Below, in pieces: positions 8,986 to 16,632 of a DNA stretch of 64,000 nt. Position 1 is the first letter of the stretch; every line of letters begins with the position of its first letter. The notes under the pieces are model-generated. The model searched no databases and was not told the origin of the DNA. It was given only the letters and a program-made list of their open reading frames with translations. The translations under genes were made by a program, and so were the position numbers. This stretch comes from an uncultured Litoreibacter sp. (lineage in GTDB: Bacteria > Pseudomonadota > Alphaproteobacteria > Rhodobacterales > Rhodobacteraceae): positions 434,001 to 498,000 of the forward strand of contig NZ_CANKWO010000002.1 in assembly GCF_947487515.1 (NCBI RefSeq), read 5' to 3'.

Positions 8986-9464
8986 ACGTCTTGGCGAATG
9001 ATATCTGTAATCAGAATATCTGAAATGTTTTCCCCAGCAACTTTTTGAGCAGTTTCCAGTAGAGCTTTTTTCAATGTTTCCATAACGGTGGGCGCAGTGT
9101 AGACCCCGTCAAATCCCCCAATGTATGCGTGATCAAAAAGCACTTGAAGAAACGCATCTCGAAGTTTGGGTTCGCGGTCATAGATAGCACTTGTCTCAGA
9201 TGCGGGAACTTCAAGACTTAGGGATAGGACGACCAACGCCGATACACGATCATCTTTGATCACTGGGACGACAAATTGATTATTAATTTTAACGTAGTTG
9301 AGCTCAACATCCGGCACCTCTTCAGCGGCAGCTTCGGCATTCTGTTCAGCATTTTCATCAACAGAAACCTCCGGCTCCGCGGGGACAGGTCGCAGAGCTA
9401 TTCCAGCGCCAATTCCGGCACCGACCCCAACCACGACCAACACTAAAGGAACGACTACACCCAT
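8982..9464 (-). CDS. Second FliL-family protein
   Basis: The 160-aa product has one N-terminal transmembrane helix (about residues 3-24), an acidic alanine/glutamate-rich linker (about 32-52) and a FliL-like periplasmic domain. That domain begins YVKINNQFVVPVI and ends with the helix-strand pattern SDILITDIIRQDV, as in FliL. It is the last gene of the flgB-to-flgH operon, 9 nt after flgH, and it ends convergent with the coiled-coil gene. FliL paralogs are found in several alphaproteobacteria; here it may be tied to the rings or rod rather than to the stator (inference). Confidence 0.82.
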   Translation of the reverse strand: MGVVVPLVLVVVGVGAGIGAGIALRPVPAEPEVSVDENAEQNAEAAAEEVPDVELNYVKINNQFVVPVIKDDRVSALVVLSLSLEVPASETSAIYDREPKLRDAFLQVLFDHAYIGGFDGVYTAPTVMETLKKALLETAQKVAGENISDILITDIIRQDV

Positions 9465-9473
9465 CGTAACATC

Positions 9474-10217
9474 CTAAAAAGGCAACACAATATCGGCAAT
9501 CTGCTGCCCATACCTAGGTTGCTGAACATCGGTAATCTGGCCACGTCCACCATAAGATATCCGCGCTGATGCAATGCGATCATATGAAACTTCGTTCTTT
9601 CGGTTGATATCTTCGGGGCGGACGTATCCACTCACTAACAATTCGCGCAGTTCAAAGTTAACTTTTACCTCTTGTGATCCCTGAATGCTCAGCACTCCAT
9701 TTTGCAATACATCAACGACCGTTGCTGCTACTCGGATAGAGAATTTCTCGTTCCTTCGTACCGAACCGTCACCAGATGAAGAACTGGAGGAATTCGTAGA
9801 TACCGCTTGGTCTAGGGAAGCCCCTTCGGGAAGAGCATCATTGATACGCTGAGGAATTCCGAGAAGAGAGGGAATCGCCATACTTTCCGACCCAGAGCGG
9901 CCACGCGACGTACTATTTGATATCTCTGCGCGTTCATCGATCTCGACCACCACTGTCACAATGTCACCTGGTTGCTCGGCTCGTTGGTTTCCCAATAGTG
10001 AACTTCTGCCTGACTCCCATAGTGATGCACTATCGGTTGGTAGAACAATTTCGGTGGCTTTGGGTATTGGTGTTCGCATCATCGCATAATGCTCGTTGGT
10101 GTTCACAATCGGACTTGTCTCTGGCGCTTTGCCTACAGACTCCAAGCGACCGCATGACACACAAATTGCAAGTAGGACAAGCAGTTGCCCCTTAGCAGGT
10201 ATCGAGCTGATTTTCAT
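9474..10217 (-). CDS. flgH: Flagellar L-ring protein FlgH
   Basis: FlgH forms the outer-membrane L ring around the distal rod. The 247-aa product has a lipoprotein-type signal peptide ending near VSC (Cys22). Family blocks include SLWESGRSSLLGNQRAEQPGDIVTVVVEI and the C-terminal GGRGQITDVQQPRYGQQIADI. It sits 8 nt after flgA in the order flgF-flgG-flgA-flgH, with flgI (P ring) in the separate flgE operon at 33426. The ATG at 10217 is followed directly by the signal peptide. Confidence 0.95.
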   Translation of the reverse strand: MKISSIPAKGQLLVLLAICVSCGRLESVGKAPETSPIVNTNEHYAMMRTPIPKATEIVLPTDSASLWESGRSSLLGNQRAEQPGDIVTVVVEIDERAEISNSTSRGRSGSESMAIPSLLGIPQRINDALPEGASLDQAVSTNSSSSSSGDGSVRRNEKFSIRVAATVVDVLQNGVLSIQGSQEVKVNFELRELLVSGYVRPEDINRKNEVSYDRIASARISYGGRGQITDVQQPRYGQQIADIVLPF

Positions 10218-10225
10218 AATTTGCC

Positions 10226-10660
10226 CTATTCTTGGTTGACCAAGATGTCACCAGTTTCACTGACACGCCCTACGACTGTATTTTTTGAAGCAAGGTTAAG
10301 AACTCTCAACTTGTCTCCGACCGCGCCCCGACCCAAAGAGCGCCCTTCAGTGGCTATACTGATCGCTCCAGTCTGGAAGATAAGCGTTACAATTTGGTTT
10401 CTTTGTACAACCGCCGCCGCCCCTAAATCACCTGCTTGGATCGGACGCCCACGATACAACACACGCTGAACTTCCAACCCTACAACTTGAGAAACCTTTG
10501 TGAACGCTCCATGCCCCGCTTCAGAAACCATTACGTCTGTCGCAGTGACTAAATGCCCGGGTCTGAGCGTTTGAGACGGAACCAAAGTTTGTGCAGCAAC
10601 TGGACCACTGATGACTGCCCACACAAGCAAACTCAACTGAAGATTAAAGGCTCGCCTCAT
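10226..10660 (-). CDS. flgA: Flagellar P-ring assembly chaperone FlgA
   Basis: FlgA is a periplasmic chaperone needed for assembly of FlgI into the P ring. The 144-aa product has a signal peptide (about residues 1-23, ending VAAQ). An SAF-like region follows (TLRPGHLVTATDV, GLEVQRVLYRGRPIQAGDL) with a C-terminal strand region LRVLNLASKNTVVGRV. It is a short FlgA without the extra N-terminal domain of enterobacterial forms. Its start overlaps the flgG stop (ATGA). Confidence 0.92.
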   Translation of the reverse strand: MRRAFNLQLSLLVWAVISGPVAAQTLVPSQTLRPGHLVTATDVMVSEAGHGAFTKVSQVVGLEVQRVLYRGRPIQAGDLGAAAVVQRNQIVTLIFQTGAISIATEGRSLGRGAVGDKLRVLNLASKNTVVGRVSETGDILVNQE

Positions 10661-11442
10661 CGGATCTGCGTCGTGGCGCTGAGCATCTGATCAGCCGCAG
10701 TGATCACTTTGGCGTTCAACTCGTAGCCCCGTTGCGCTTCAATGAGTTCAGTAACTTCGCGAACAGCATCAACGGAAGAATCTTCCAAGTATCCGTGGCG
10801 GAAACTTCCCAGACCGTTTTCTCCTGCAGTCCCGACAACAGCGCTTCCCGATGCGCCGGTCTCAACGAATAAGTTGCTCCCCATAGCTTCGAGGCCCTTC
10901 TCATTGGCAAAGCCCGCGATGGTCAGTTGACCCAGCTGTTCCGGCTCAACCCGATCAATGAAATAGGCGAAAACTTCTCCTGCAGGATTGATCGAAATCG
11001 AACGTGCATCTTCAGGTATGGTGATATTGGGAACCACGGGAAAACCGTCCGACGTGACCAAAAGCCCGTCTCCGGTGCGCTTCAAACCGCCATCTCGCGT
11101 GTAGGCCGCCGTGCCAGATGGCAAGGTAACTTCCAAGTAACCTCGCCCTTCAATCGCGATATCGAGATCCCCGCCAGTACGCGACAATGCACCTTGTTCG
11201 ACATTCACGGAAACGGCAGTGGGCCTGACACCAAGACCCATCTGAATTCCGGCCGGAACCAATGTGCCATCCGATGCATTGATACTTCCTGCACGCGTAA
11301 GCTGTTGATAATGAAGGTCGGCGAACTCCGCTCGACGGGCATTGTAGCCCGTGGTCGACATATTCGCGAGGTTATTCGAAATCACATCCACACGTGTTTG
11401 TTGCGCAGCCATCCCTGTGGCCGCAATTTTGAGAGCATTCAT
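10657..11442 (-). CDS. flgG: Flagellar distal rod protein FlgG
   Basis: FlgG builds the distal rod that crosses the P and L rings. The 261-aa length is standard. The N-terminal rod/hook motif NNLANMSTTGYNARR, the central GRGYLEVTLPSGTAAYTRDG block and the C-terminal coiled helix (REVTELIEAQRGYELNAKVI) identify it. It lies 15 nt after flgF and overlaps flgA by 4 nt, in a rod-ring operon running flgB to flgH. Confidence 0.96.
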   Translation of the reverse strand: MNALKIAATGMAAQQTRVDVISNNLANMSTTGYNARRAEFADLHYQQLTRAGSINASDGTLVPAGIQMGLGVRPTAVSVNVEQGALSRTGGDLDIAIEGRGYLEVTLPSGTAAYTRDGGLKRTGDGLLVTSDGFPVVPNITIPEDARSISINPAGEVFAYFIDRVEPEQLGQLTIAGFANEKGLEAMGSNLFVETGASGSAVVGTAGENGLGSFRHGYLEDSSVDAVREVTELIEAQRGYELNAKVITAADQMLSATTQIR

Positions 11443-11457
11443 AGCTTCATCCTCTTG

Positions 11458-12177
11458 TTACCTACCGCCAACCAGCGCCATGATCGAGCGCAGGCGTTCA
11501 TCTTCTTTTTCCAAAAAGGATTGTCCCATCTCGTAGGATCTTTGAACTTCAATCATCCTAGCAATTTGCTGCACTGCTTCGACATTGGATGACTCCAAAA
11601 ATCCCTGACTAACGGTCGCACCATCTGCCGGAAGAAGTTCAGAATCCGTTTTGAATCTGACCCCGTCCTCCCGAACCATATCCGTCGGGTTTGCGGGAAC
11701 GACCATTCCGATCTGCGCAAGGGGATTCCCTTCTGCAGACATCGTGCCGTCCGCAGAAATACTGATCTGATCCGCATCGAGCGGAGTCACGACAGGTGCG
11801 CCACCGACGTCCAAAAGCCTATAACCTTCGGGCGACTCCAGCTCACCGTTCACATTTGGTGAAAACGATCCAGCCCTTGTAAGACGTATGCCGGCGGGAG
11901 TTTCTATCTGAAAAAACCCCTCTCCGTTGAGACCAAGATCAAATGTCCCGCCAGTTTTGGTCAACACCCCCTGCTGTAGGTTGGTTGAATGGGCATTCGC
12001 GCGCGCCATAGAAACGCTGCCCTGATCCCCCCCCAAGGGCACAATGTATTCCGAAAAAATCGCCGTTTCGGAGCGAAACCCGGTCGTCGCGAGATTGGCA
12101 ATGTTATTCGCAACCATACGCATTTCGTTCATCAAACCAGACTGGCGCGTTAACGTTGTATATACGGTGTTGCTCAT
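11458..12177 (-). CDS. flgF: Flagellar proximal rod protein FlgF
   Basis: FlgF is a proximal rod subunit. The 239-aa product carries the N-terminal motif NNIANLATTGFRSE, the central GLNGEGFFQIETPAG block and the C-terminal IARMIEVQRSYEMGQ helix of rod proteins. The open frame continues upstream to 12405 through fliQ. I start at ATG 12175-12177 because the protein then begins SNTVYTTLTRQSGL like other FlgF proteins and follows the fliQ stop by 2 nt. Confidence 0.94.
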   Translation of the reverse strand: MSNTVYTTLTRQSGLMNEMRMVANNIANLATTGFRSETAIFSEYIVPLGGDQGSVSMARANAHSTNLQQGVLTKTGGTFDLGLNGEGFFQIETPAGIRLTRAGSFSPNVNGELESPEGYRLLDVGGAPVVTPLDADQISISADGTMSAEGNPLAQIGMVVPANPTDMVREDGVRFKTDSELLPADGATVSQGFLESSNVEAVQQIARMIEVQRSYEMGQSFLEKEDERLRSIMALVGGR

Positions 12178-12179
12178 GC

Positions 12180-12449
12180 CTAGCTCCCGATGATTGCTGG
12201 AATGATCGTATCCGACCAAAAAATCGTAAGATGTCGCGTCATGAAGCTCATCGAGACCCAAAAGGTCGCAAGGATGGCTCCCACTTTGGGTACAAATGTA
12301 AGAGTCATTTCTTGGATCGAGGTTAGCGCTTGAAACAGGCCGACAAGAAGTCCCACGGCAAGTGCGACTGCCAATATCGGCCCGGACACGACAACAGCAA
12401 CCCAAAGCCCATGACGAAGAACATCAAAAAATTCAGCTTCGCTCAGCAC
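12180..12449 (-). CDS. fliQ: Flagellar export protein FliQ
   Basis: FliQ is the small two-helix subunit of the export channel core. The 89-aa product has hydrophobic segments at about residues 15-40 and 50-75 and the family block LVGLFQALTSIQEMTLTFVPK. It starts with GTG that overlaps the fliE stop by one base (TAGTG). Placement of fliQ between fliE and flgF, away from fliR and flhA, is the order I associate with the CtrA-type flagellar clusters of Rhodobacterales. Confidence 0.95.
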   Translation of the reverse strand: MLSEAEFFDVLRHGLWVAVVVSGPILAVALAVGLLVGLFQALTSIQEMTLTFVPKVGAILATFWVSMSFMTRHLTIFWSDTIIPAIIGS

Positions 12450-12724
12450 TATACTGGCATTCTCAATATTTCTTGATAAGCTTCGACAACCTTGTCTCGA
12501 ACGCTCACTGCGGTTTGAATTGCCAACTCCGACTGGGTCAACGCCTCTACAAGTTGATGAGGATCCGCTCCTCCGGAGATGGAAGCCATTGCGACCTCTT
12601 CGCCCTTAGAAACCACATCCATAAACTGCTGGGACGCCGAGCCGATCAGTGATTCCGGAGACGGTTGAGTCGCTGGTTTTGCTGCGCCATAAGCTTTTTG
12701 CGCGAGAGTTGTGGAGATATCCAT
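12449..12724 (-). CDS. fliE: Flagellar hook-basal body protein FliE
   Basis: FliE joins the MS ring and export gate to the first rod subunits. The 91-aa product is slightly short for the family. It keeps the C-terminal signature DPHQLVEALTQSELAIQTAVSVRDKVVEAYQEILRMPV-type helix (residues about 54-91), whose ends I quote only to identify it. It lies between flgC (30 nt upstream) and fliQ (one-base overlap). Confidence 0.94.
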   Translation of the reverse strand: MDISTTLAQKAYGAAKPATQPSPESLIGSASQQFMDVVSKGEEVAMASISGGADPHQLVEALTQSELAIQTAVSVRDKVVEAYQEILRMPV

Positions 12725-12754
12725 TCTGGAACGTCCTTCTGTTAAATTTAAGTA

Positions 12755-13147
12755 TTAGCGCCGCAGCAATCCCAATAAAGCCGTCGACATTTTTCGCGAC
12801 TGCTCAAACATTTTAAGATTTGCTTCGTAACTTCGCTGTGCTTCACGAGCATCCGCAATTTCTATCATTAAGTTGACGTTTGACCCCTGAACATAACCCG
12901 CATCATCAGCCATTGGATGCGAAGGATCAAAAGACTTTGGCAAGTCTGATTGATCCAAGCGAGTATCTCCCTTTCGGACCAGTCCGTTGCTTCTGCCACC
13001 TTCGAAAACTTGTTCAAAGGATGATGTTTTCCGTCGGTATCCCGGGGTATCTGAATTCGCCAAGTTTTCGGATGTAAGACGCAATCGCGAAGAATGCGCC
13101 CGCATACCACTTGCAGAAATTTTGAGACTTTCGGATAAACTGTTCAT
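12755..13147 (-). CDS. flgC: Flagellar proximal rod protein FlgC
   Basis: FlgC is a proximal rod subunit. The 130-aa length is typical, with the N-terminal motif SENLANSDTPGYRRK and the C-terminal helix ADAREAQRSYEANLKMFEQS. The strand-forming middle contains VQGSNVNLMIE, the usual FlgC block. It begins 4 nt after flgB. Confidence 0.95.
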   Translation of the reverse strand: MNSLSESLKISASGMRAHSSRLRLTSENLANSDTPGYRRKTSSFEQVFEGGRSNGLVRKGDTRLDQSDLPKSFDPSHPMADDAGYVQGSNVNLMIEIADAREAQRSYEANLKMFEQSRKMSTALLGLLRR

Positions 13148-13151
13148 TTAG

Positions 13152-13544
13152 TTATCTTCCGCGGCCAATGGATGATTTCAACAAGTCGATTGAATGTTGG
13201 TAAATCGCCAAAGCTTGTGAATGCTGACGCTCTACCTCAATAGATTTTGTCACTTCGATCTCAATTGAAACACTGTTTCCATTCGGCTTGACCTCAAAGT
13301 CTTTACTTTCGACAGCTTCATAGGATTTATTTAATTCGGCAAAATCGAAATGCCCTTCACGACGCGTTTCGCCGAAATTGGAAAACGCCTGAGAACGAAC
13401 GACGTCGCCAAATTTTGGAATGTCACGTGGCGCATAATTGGGCGTGTCAGAGTTCGCTATATTTTCCGAAATCACCCGCTGGCGTAGTGAAGCGTGCTTA
13501 GCCATTAAGCCGGACGCCTTCAATAATGGTATATTCTCAAACAT
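13152..13544 (-). CDS. flgB: Flagellar proximal rod protein FlgB
   Basis: FlgB is the first proximal rod subunit. The product is 130 aa with the N-terminal motif SENIANSDTPNYAPRD. An in-frame ATG lies at 13574, but I start at 13544 because GGGAGAAG lies 5 nt upstream and the protein then begins MFENIPLLKASGLM like its relatives. This is the first gene of the leftward operon flgB-flgC-fliE-fliQ-flgF-flgG-flgA-flgH-fliL2 and diverges from fliI across 83 bp. Confidence 0.94.
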   Translation of the reverse strand: MFENIPLLKASGLMAKHASLRQRVISENIANSDTPNYAPRDIPKFGDVVRSQAFSNFGETRREGHFDFAELNKSYEAVESKDFEVKPNGNSVSIEIEVTKSIEVERQHSQALAIYQHSIDLLKSSIGRGR

Positions 13545-13627
13545 CAGGGCTTCTCCCATCAACTTCATACACATTGTCTTAAGAGTGATTCCTTTAGAAA
13601 AAGTAATCGAAACGAAGAGGGCTAAAA

Positions 13628-14971
13628 ATGAATCAAAGTTTTAACCAACTCATATCTGAAATTAAGAAGGTTCCTCGTGTCACCTTAGATGGATCAGTTA
13701 CCTCGATTTCATCTGGGATAGTTCAGGTTTGCGGCCTCTCGAAAGTTGGCCACATCGGGGATATGGTGTCCCTCCACCCAAAATCTGGACCTCCAATACT
13801 TGGAGAGATACTGACACTCGGAAAGAGCACGGTGAGCGTTCTCGCTGAAAGTGGCGCTGAGAGAATCGCCGTCAATGATCGTGTCTCTCACCAAGGGCCG
13901 ATCCCGATTATGCCCGACTTCAGCTGGCTGGGCAGAGTGATTGATCCATTTTTGCGCCCGTTGGACGGTAGACCGTTGACCAATGGGCCTCAAGAAGTTC
14001 CGCTTAAAGCGCGCCCGCCGGAGCCTGCGACGAGAAAGCGTCTCGGAGCTCGCATTTGTACAGGGATCGCAGCGATCGATACACTTTTACCCTTGGTTAG
14101 GGGCCAGCGGCTTGGTGTCTTTGCCGGCTCGGGCGTGGGAAAGTCAACATTGCTCTCGGACTTAGCCAAAGGTGCTGAAGCAGATGTTGTGGTTATAAAT
14201 TTGATCGGTGAGCGAGGTCGCGAGTTACGCGATTTTATTGACGACACCCTTGGCCCAGAGGGGTTAAAACGGTCCGTCGTTGTTGCCGCTACTTCCGATC
14301 AATCTGCTATGGCCCGGCGACGCGCTGCGTGGGTAGGTTTGGCCGTAGCCGAGTTTTTTCGAGAACAAGGATCGCATGTTCTTTTGCTGACAGACTCGGT
14401 CACACGCTTTGCTGAAGCCCATCGAGAGATCGCGTTGTCATCGGGGGAATCTGCCAGCTTGTTAGGGTTTCCGCCTTCAACGACACATGAGCTAATGTCG
14501 CTCAGCGAAAGAGCAGGGCCAGGGGGACCAGGGGCGGGGGATATTACAGCAATTTTTTCAGTGTTGGTTCAGGGGTCAGATATGGAAGGACCAATCGCAG
14601 ACACTATGAGGGGAGTGCTAGATGGTCACGTGATCCTAAATCGTGAAATTGCCGAACGAGGCCGGTTTCCGGCCATTGATGTCTCAAAGTCAGTTTCACG
14701 CAGCTTACCCGACGCAGCAACCGAGGATGAACTCGGCATTCTATCCCGAACCCGATCAACAATAAGTACTTATGAGAACTCGAAAGTCATGATCAAGGCT
14801 GGACTGTATAACTTAGGCGCAGACCAAGCGATCGATCATGCGATATCAACCATGCCCAAGATCGAAGCCTTTTTGGCAAACAGGTCGCTCCCGTCCATTG
14901 AAGATGCATTTTCCCTTCTAGAAAATTGCGTGAAAAATAGTGACGAGTTTGAGGATCGCAATCGTGACTAA
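13628..14971 (+). CDS. fliI: Flagellar export ATPase FliI
   Basis: FliI is the hexameric ATPase of the flagellar type III apparatus, related to F1 beta. The 447-aa product has the Walker A motif GSGVGKST at residues 167-174, the Walker B strand VLLLTDSVTRF near 245 and the arginine-finger region near residue 345. It stands alone on the plus strand between two leftward operons, and no FliH or FliJ gene lies next to it. The 83-bp divergent region with flgB must hold both promoters. I see only half-site TTAA motifs there, not a full CtrA box. Confidence 0.96.
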   Translation: MNQSFNQLISEIKKVPRVTLDGSVTSISSGIVQVCGLSKVGHIGDMVSLHPKSGPPILGEILTLGKSTVSVLAESGAERIAVNDRVSHQGPIPIMPDFSWLGRVIDPFLRPLDGRPLTNGPQEVPLKARPPEPATRKRLGARICTGIAAIDTLLPLVRGQRLGVFAGSGVGKSTLLSDLAKGAEADVVVINLIGERGRELRDFIDDTLGPEGLKRSVVVAATSDQSAMARRRAAWVGLAVAEFFREQGSHVLLLTDSVTRFAEAHREIALSSGESASLLGFPPSTTHELMSLSERAGPGGPGAGDITAIFSVLVQGSDMEGPIADTMRGVLDGHVILNREIAERGRFPAIDVSKSVSRSLPDAATEDELGILSRTRSTISTYENSKVMIKAGLYNLGADQAIDHAISTMPKIEAFLANRSLPSIEDAFSLLENCVKNSDEFEDRNRD

Positions 14972-14991
14972 GTCAGGTAATTGCGTTTTCC

Positions 14992-15798
14992 TTAGAACTG
15001 AAAGCTGATTCTATTTTGCAAAAGACTCAACGCAGCAGATGCTCCAACTACAGGTTGTTGGTTATTCATTTGAGACGCCAACAAAAATCTAGTTCTTAGT
15101 TTGTCTATGTTATCTGTATCATGAAACACATCGAAACTTGATTTTCCAAAAATTGACTGAGTAGCGTCCTTCAAAATGTCGACTTGTTTATCTATCGCAA
15201 CAGAACCAAACTCGGATGGCAAAAACAATGCCTCCTCAAACATCAGTTTGAGCGGCGCATTACCTAGAACTTTGTACCATTGAGTATCATCACTGCCACC
15301 AGAAGAAATAACCGCAGAAACTTCCCTACTAAGAGAAAGTGCCATTCTCATGTCTTCGTCTTGCTCACCAACAGCGATTTCAAAACTACGCTCTGTATAC
15401 GCGGATATTATTTCATCAGGGAAATAACTTAACTGAGTTCGAGGCGTGTCAAAGTCTCCAAATCCAAATGCTTTGGTCAATGCCAAGTATCGGCTGTCGG
15501 AAAATTTGTTAGCCAATGCATCAGGCGACAGAGAGCCATCTGATAGGATTTTCTTGATGAAAAATCTGTTATCTATGTCTTCCTCCAGTCCGAATGCGGT
15601 TAGCGAAACAGATAGTAACTCACGATCATTTACGAGATCTTCAGCGGTTCGTATGTCGGAAATTCTCTCCCTGAAGGCCGCTACTTCACGACTCACCACA
15701 CCCGATTCATTGAAGTTTTTTTGCTGCACATCCAAGCTTCGGGACAAGAAATTCCACCCCAAGAGCCCTGTTTGAGGAACCACAGGTACATATGTCAT
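14992..15798 (-). CDS. DUF1217 flagellar protein
   Basis: The 268-aa product matches the DUF1217 proteins of alphaproteobacterial flagellar loci by its N-terminus (GLLGWNFLSRSLDVQQKNF) and repeated helical blocks such as FSDSRYLALTKAFGFG. It has no signal peptide or membrane helix. The start overlaps flbT by ATGA, making it the last gene of the fliC-flaF-flbT operon. The function is not established to my knowledge; the context suggests filament or hook synthesis. Confidence 0.85.
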   Translation of the reverse strand: MTYVPVVPQTGLLGWNFLSRSLDVQQKNFNESGVVSREVAAFRERISDIRTAEDLVNDRELLSVSLTAFGLEEDIDNRFFIKKILSDGSLSPDALANKFSDSRYLALTKAFGFGDFDTPRTQLSYFPDEIISAYTERSFEIAVGEQDEDMRMALSLSREVSAVISSGGSDDTQWYKVLGNAPLKLMFEEALFLPSEFGSVAIDKQVDILKDATQSIFGKSSFDVFHDTDNIDKLRTRFLLASQMNNQQPVVGASAALSLLQNRISFQF

Positions 15799-16199
15799 TT
15801 TTCAGCCGAACTCATCAACCTAGCCTCACGGGGCAACAAGGATCGCAATGACTTCAAACCAGGATAGAACTGCTGTTTGATGACATAGTCAGTCGCGGTA
15901 TCTAGTATCTTGCGACTATCGGCATCCCAAAACGCATGGCTCAGCTGTTCAATTCCGCGAAGAACTTGACGCTTGCCATCGCTCAGTTCGGCATCTCCTG
16001 AAAGAATCAACTGCAGAATATAGCACACCCGACGTACAGGAGTAGTCGCTTCATCAGGGTGAATCGCGTCCTTTAAACGCAAAATGTTGGCATTCGGTGT
16101 TAGAATGTTTACTCGCCCTCTTCGTTCTCCGTTCTCAACGACAACACCATTGATGAGAATTCGTTCCTTTGGGCCCATTTTCAAAACAAGTCCGGTCAT
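15795..16199 (-). CDS. flbT: Flagellin translation regulator FlbT
   Basis: FlbT is an alphaproteobacterial post-transcriptional regulator. In Caulobacter it binds the 5' leader of flagellin mRNA and promotes its turnover until the hook is finished. The 134-aa product carries the family patterns KMGPKERILINGVVVENG and RVCYILQLILSGD. It follows flaF by 3 nt. The flagellin leader in this operon has two tandem hairpins (18131-18169) that could be its target (inference). Confidence 0.93.
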   Translation of the reverse strand: MTGLVLKMGPKERILINGVVVENGERRGRVNILTPNANILRLKDAIHPDEATTPVRRVCYILQLILSGDAELSDGKRQVLRGIEQLSHAFWDADSRKILDTATDYVIKQQFYPGLKSLRSLLPREARLMSSAEK

Positions 16200-16202
16200 A
16201 CA

Positions 16203-16577
16203 TTAGCTCCCAAAATTTAGCCCACGCATAACGGACAAGTTGATTTCTCGTAGAACGTCACTGTTTGCATTTCCCTTCAGAACTTTGCGTGTGTGATCGT
16301 TTACGAACTCAGATAGATAGAATATTTGAGCGCGAAGATTTGGTGACAGTTCGTTTTTCACATCAAGGACGTCTGTCGCTAGCGCTATCCAAAGCCGCCT
16401 GTTCACATGCAACGCTGATGCCAGTTTCGGAAAATTGATCTTTCCTGATTGCGTCGAAGCAGCAATTGTTCGTGTGACTTCCGCAAATACTTCGAACTCA
16501 ATTCCTCGATCTGTTTTCGTAGGGGTACTCGTACGGCCGTAAGCGGCCATTGCATTCGTCGTAGCATTCATCTTCAC
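16203..16577 (-). CDS. flaF: Flagellin biosynthesis regulator FlaF
   Basis: FlaF is a small helical protein required for flagellin production, acting with or against FlbT. The 124-aa product has the FlaF helices (ECx-type FAEVTRTIAAS, NRRLWIALATDVL, AQIFYLSEFVNDHTRKVL). It lies 55 bp after fliC, downstream of a strong hairpin that may set the ratio of flagellin to FlaF/FlbT expression. Confidence 0.93.
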   Translation of the reverse strand: MKMNATTNAMAAYGRTSTPTKTDRGIEFEVFAEVTRTIAASTQSGKINFPKLASALHVNRRLWIALATDVLDVKNELSPNLRAQIFYLSEFVNDHTRKVLKGNANSDVLREINLSVMRGLNFGS

Positions 16578-16598
16578 ACCTTACCTTTGACTATATAT

Positions 16599-16622
16599 GT
16601 GGAGCGCCGCTAGGCGCTCCAC
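16599..16622 (-). terminator. Hairpin after fliC, terminator or attenuator
   Basis: A perfect 10-bp stem GTGGAGCGCC/GGCGCTCCAC with a 4-nt loop begins 11 nt after the fliC stop. It is followed by ATATATAG rather than a run of T. The sequence fits a partial terminator or a 3' stabiliser that separates abundant flagellin mRNA from flaF-flbT. Confidence 0.65.
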
Positions 16623-16632
16623 ACGGAGATCA

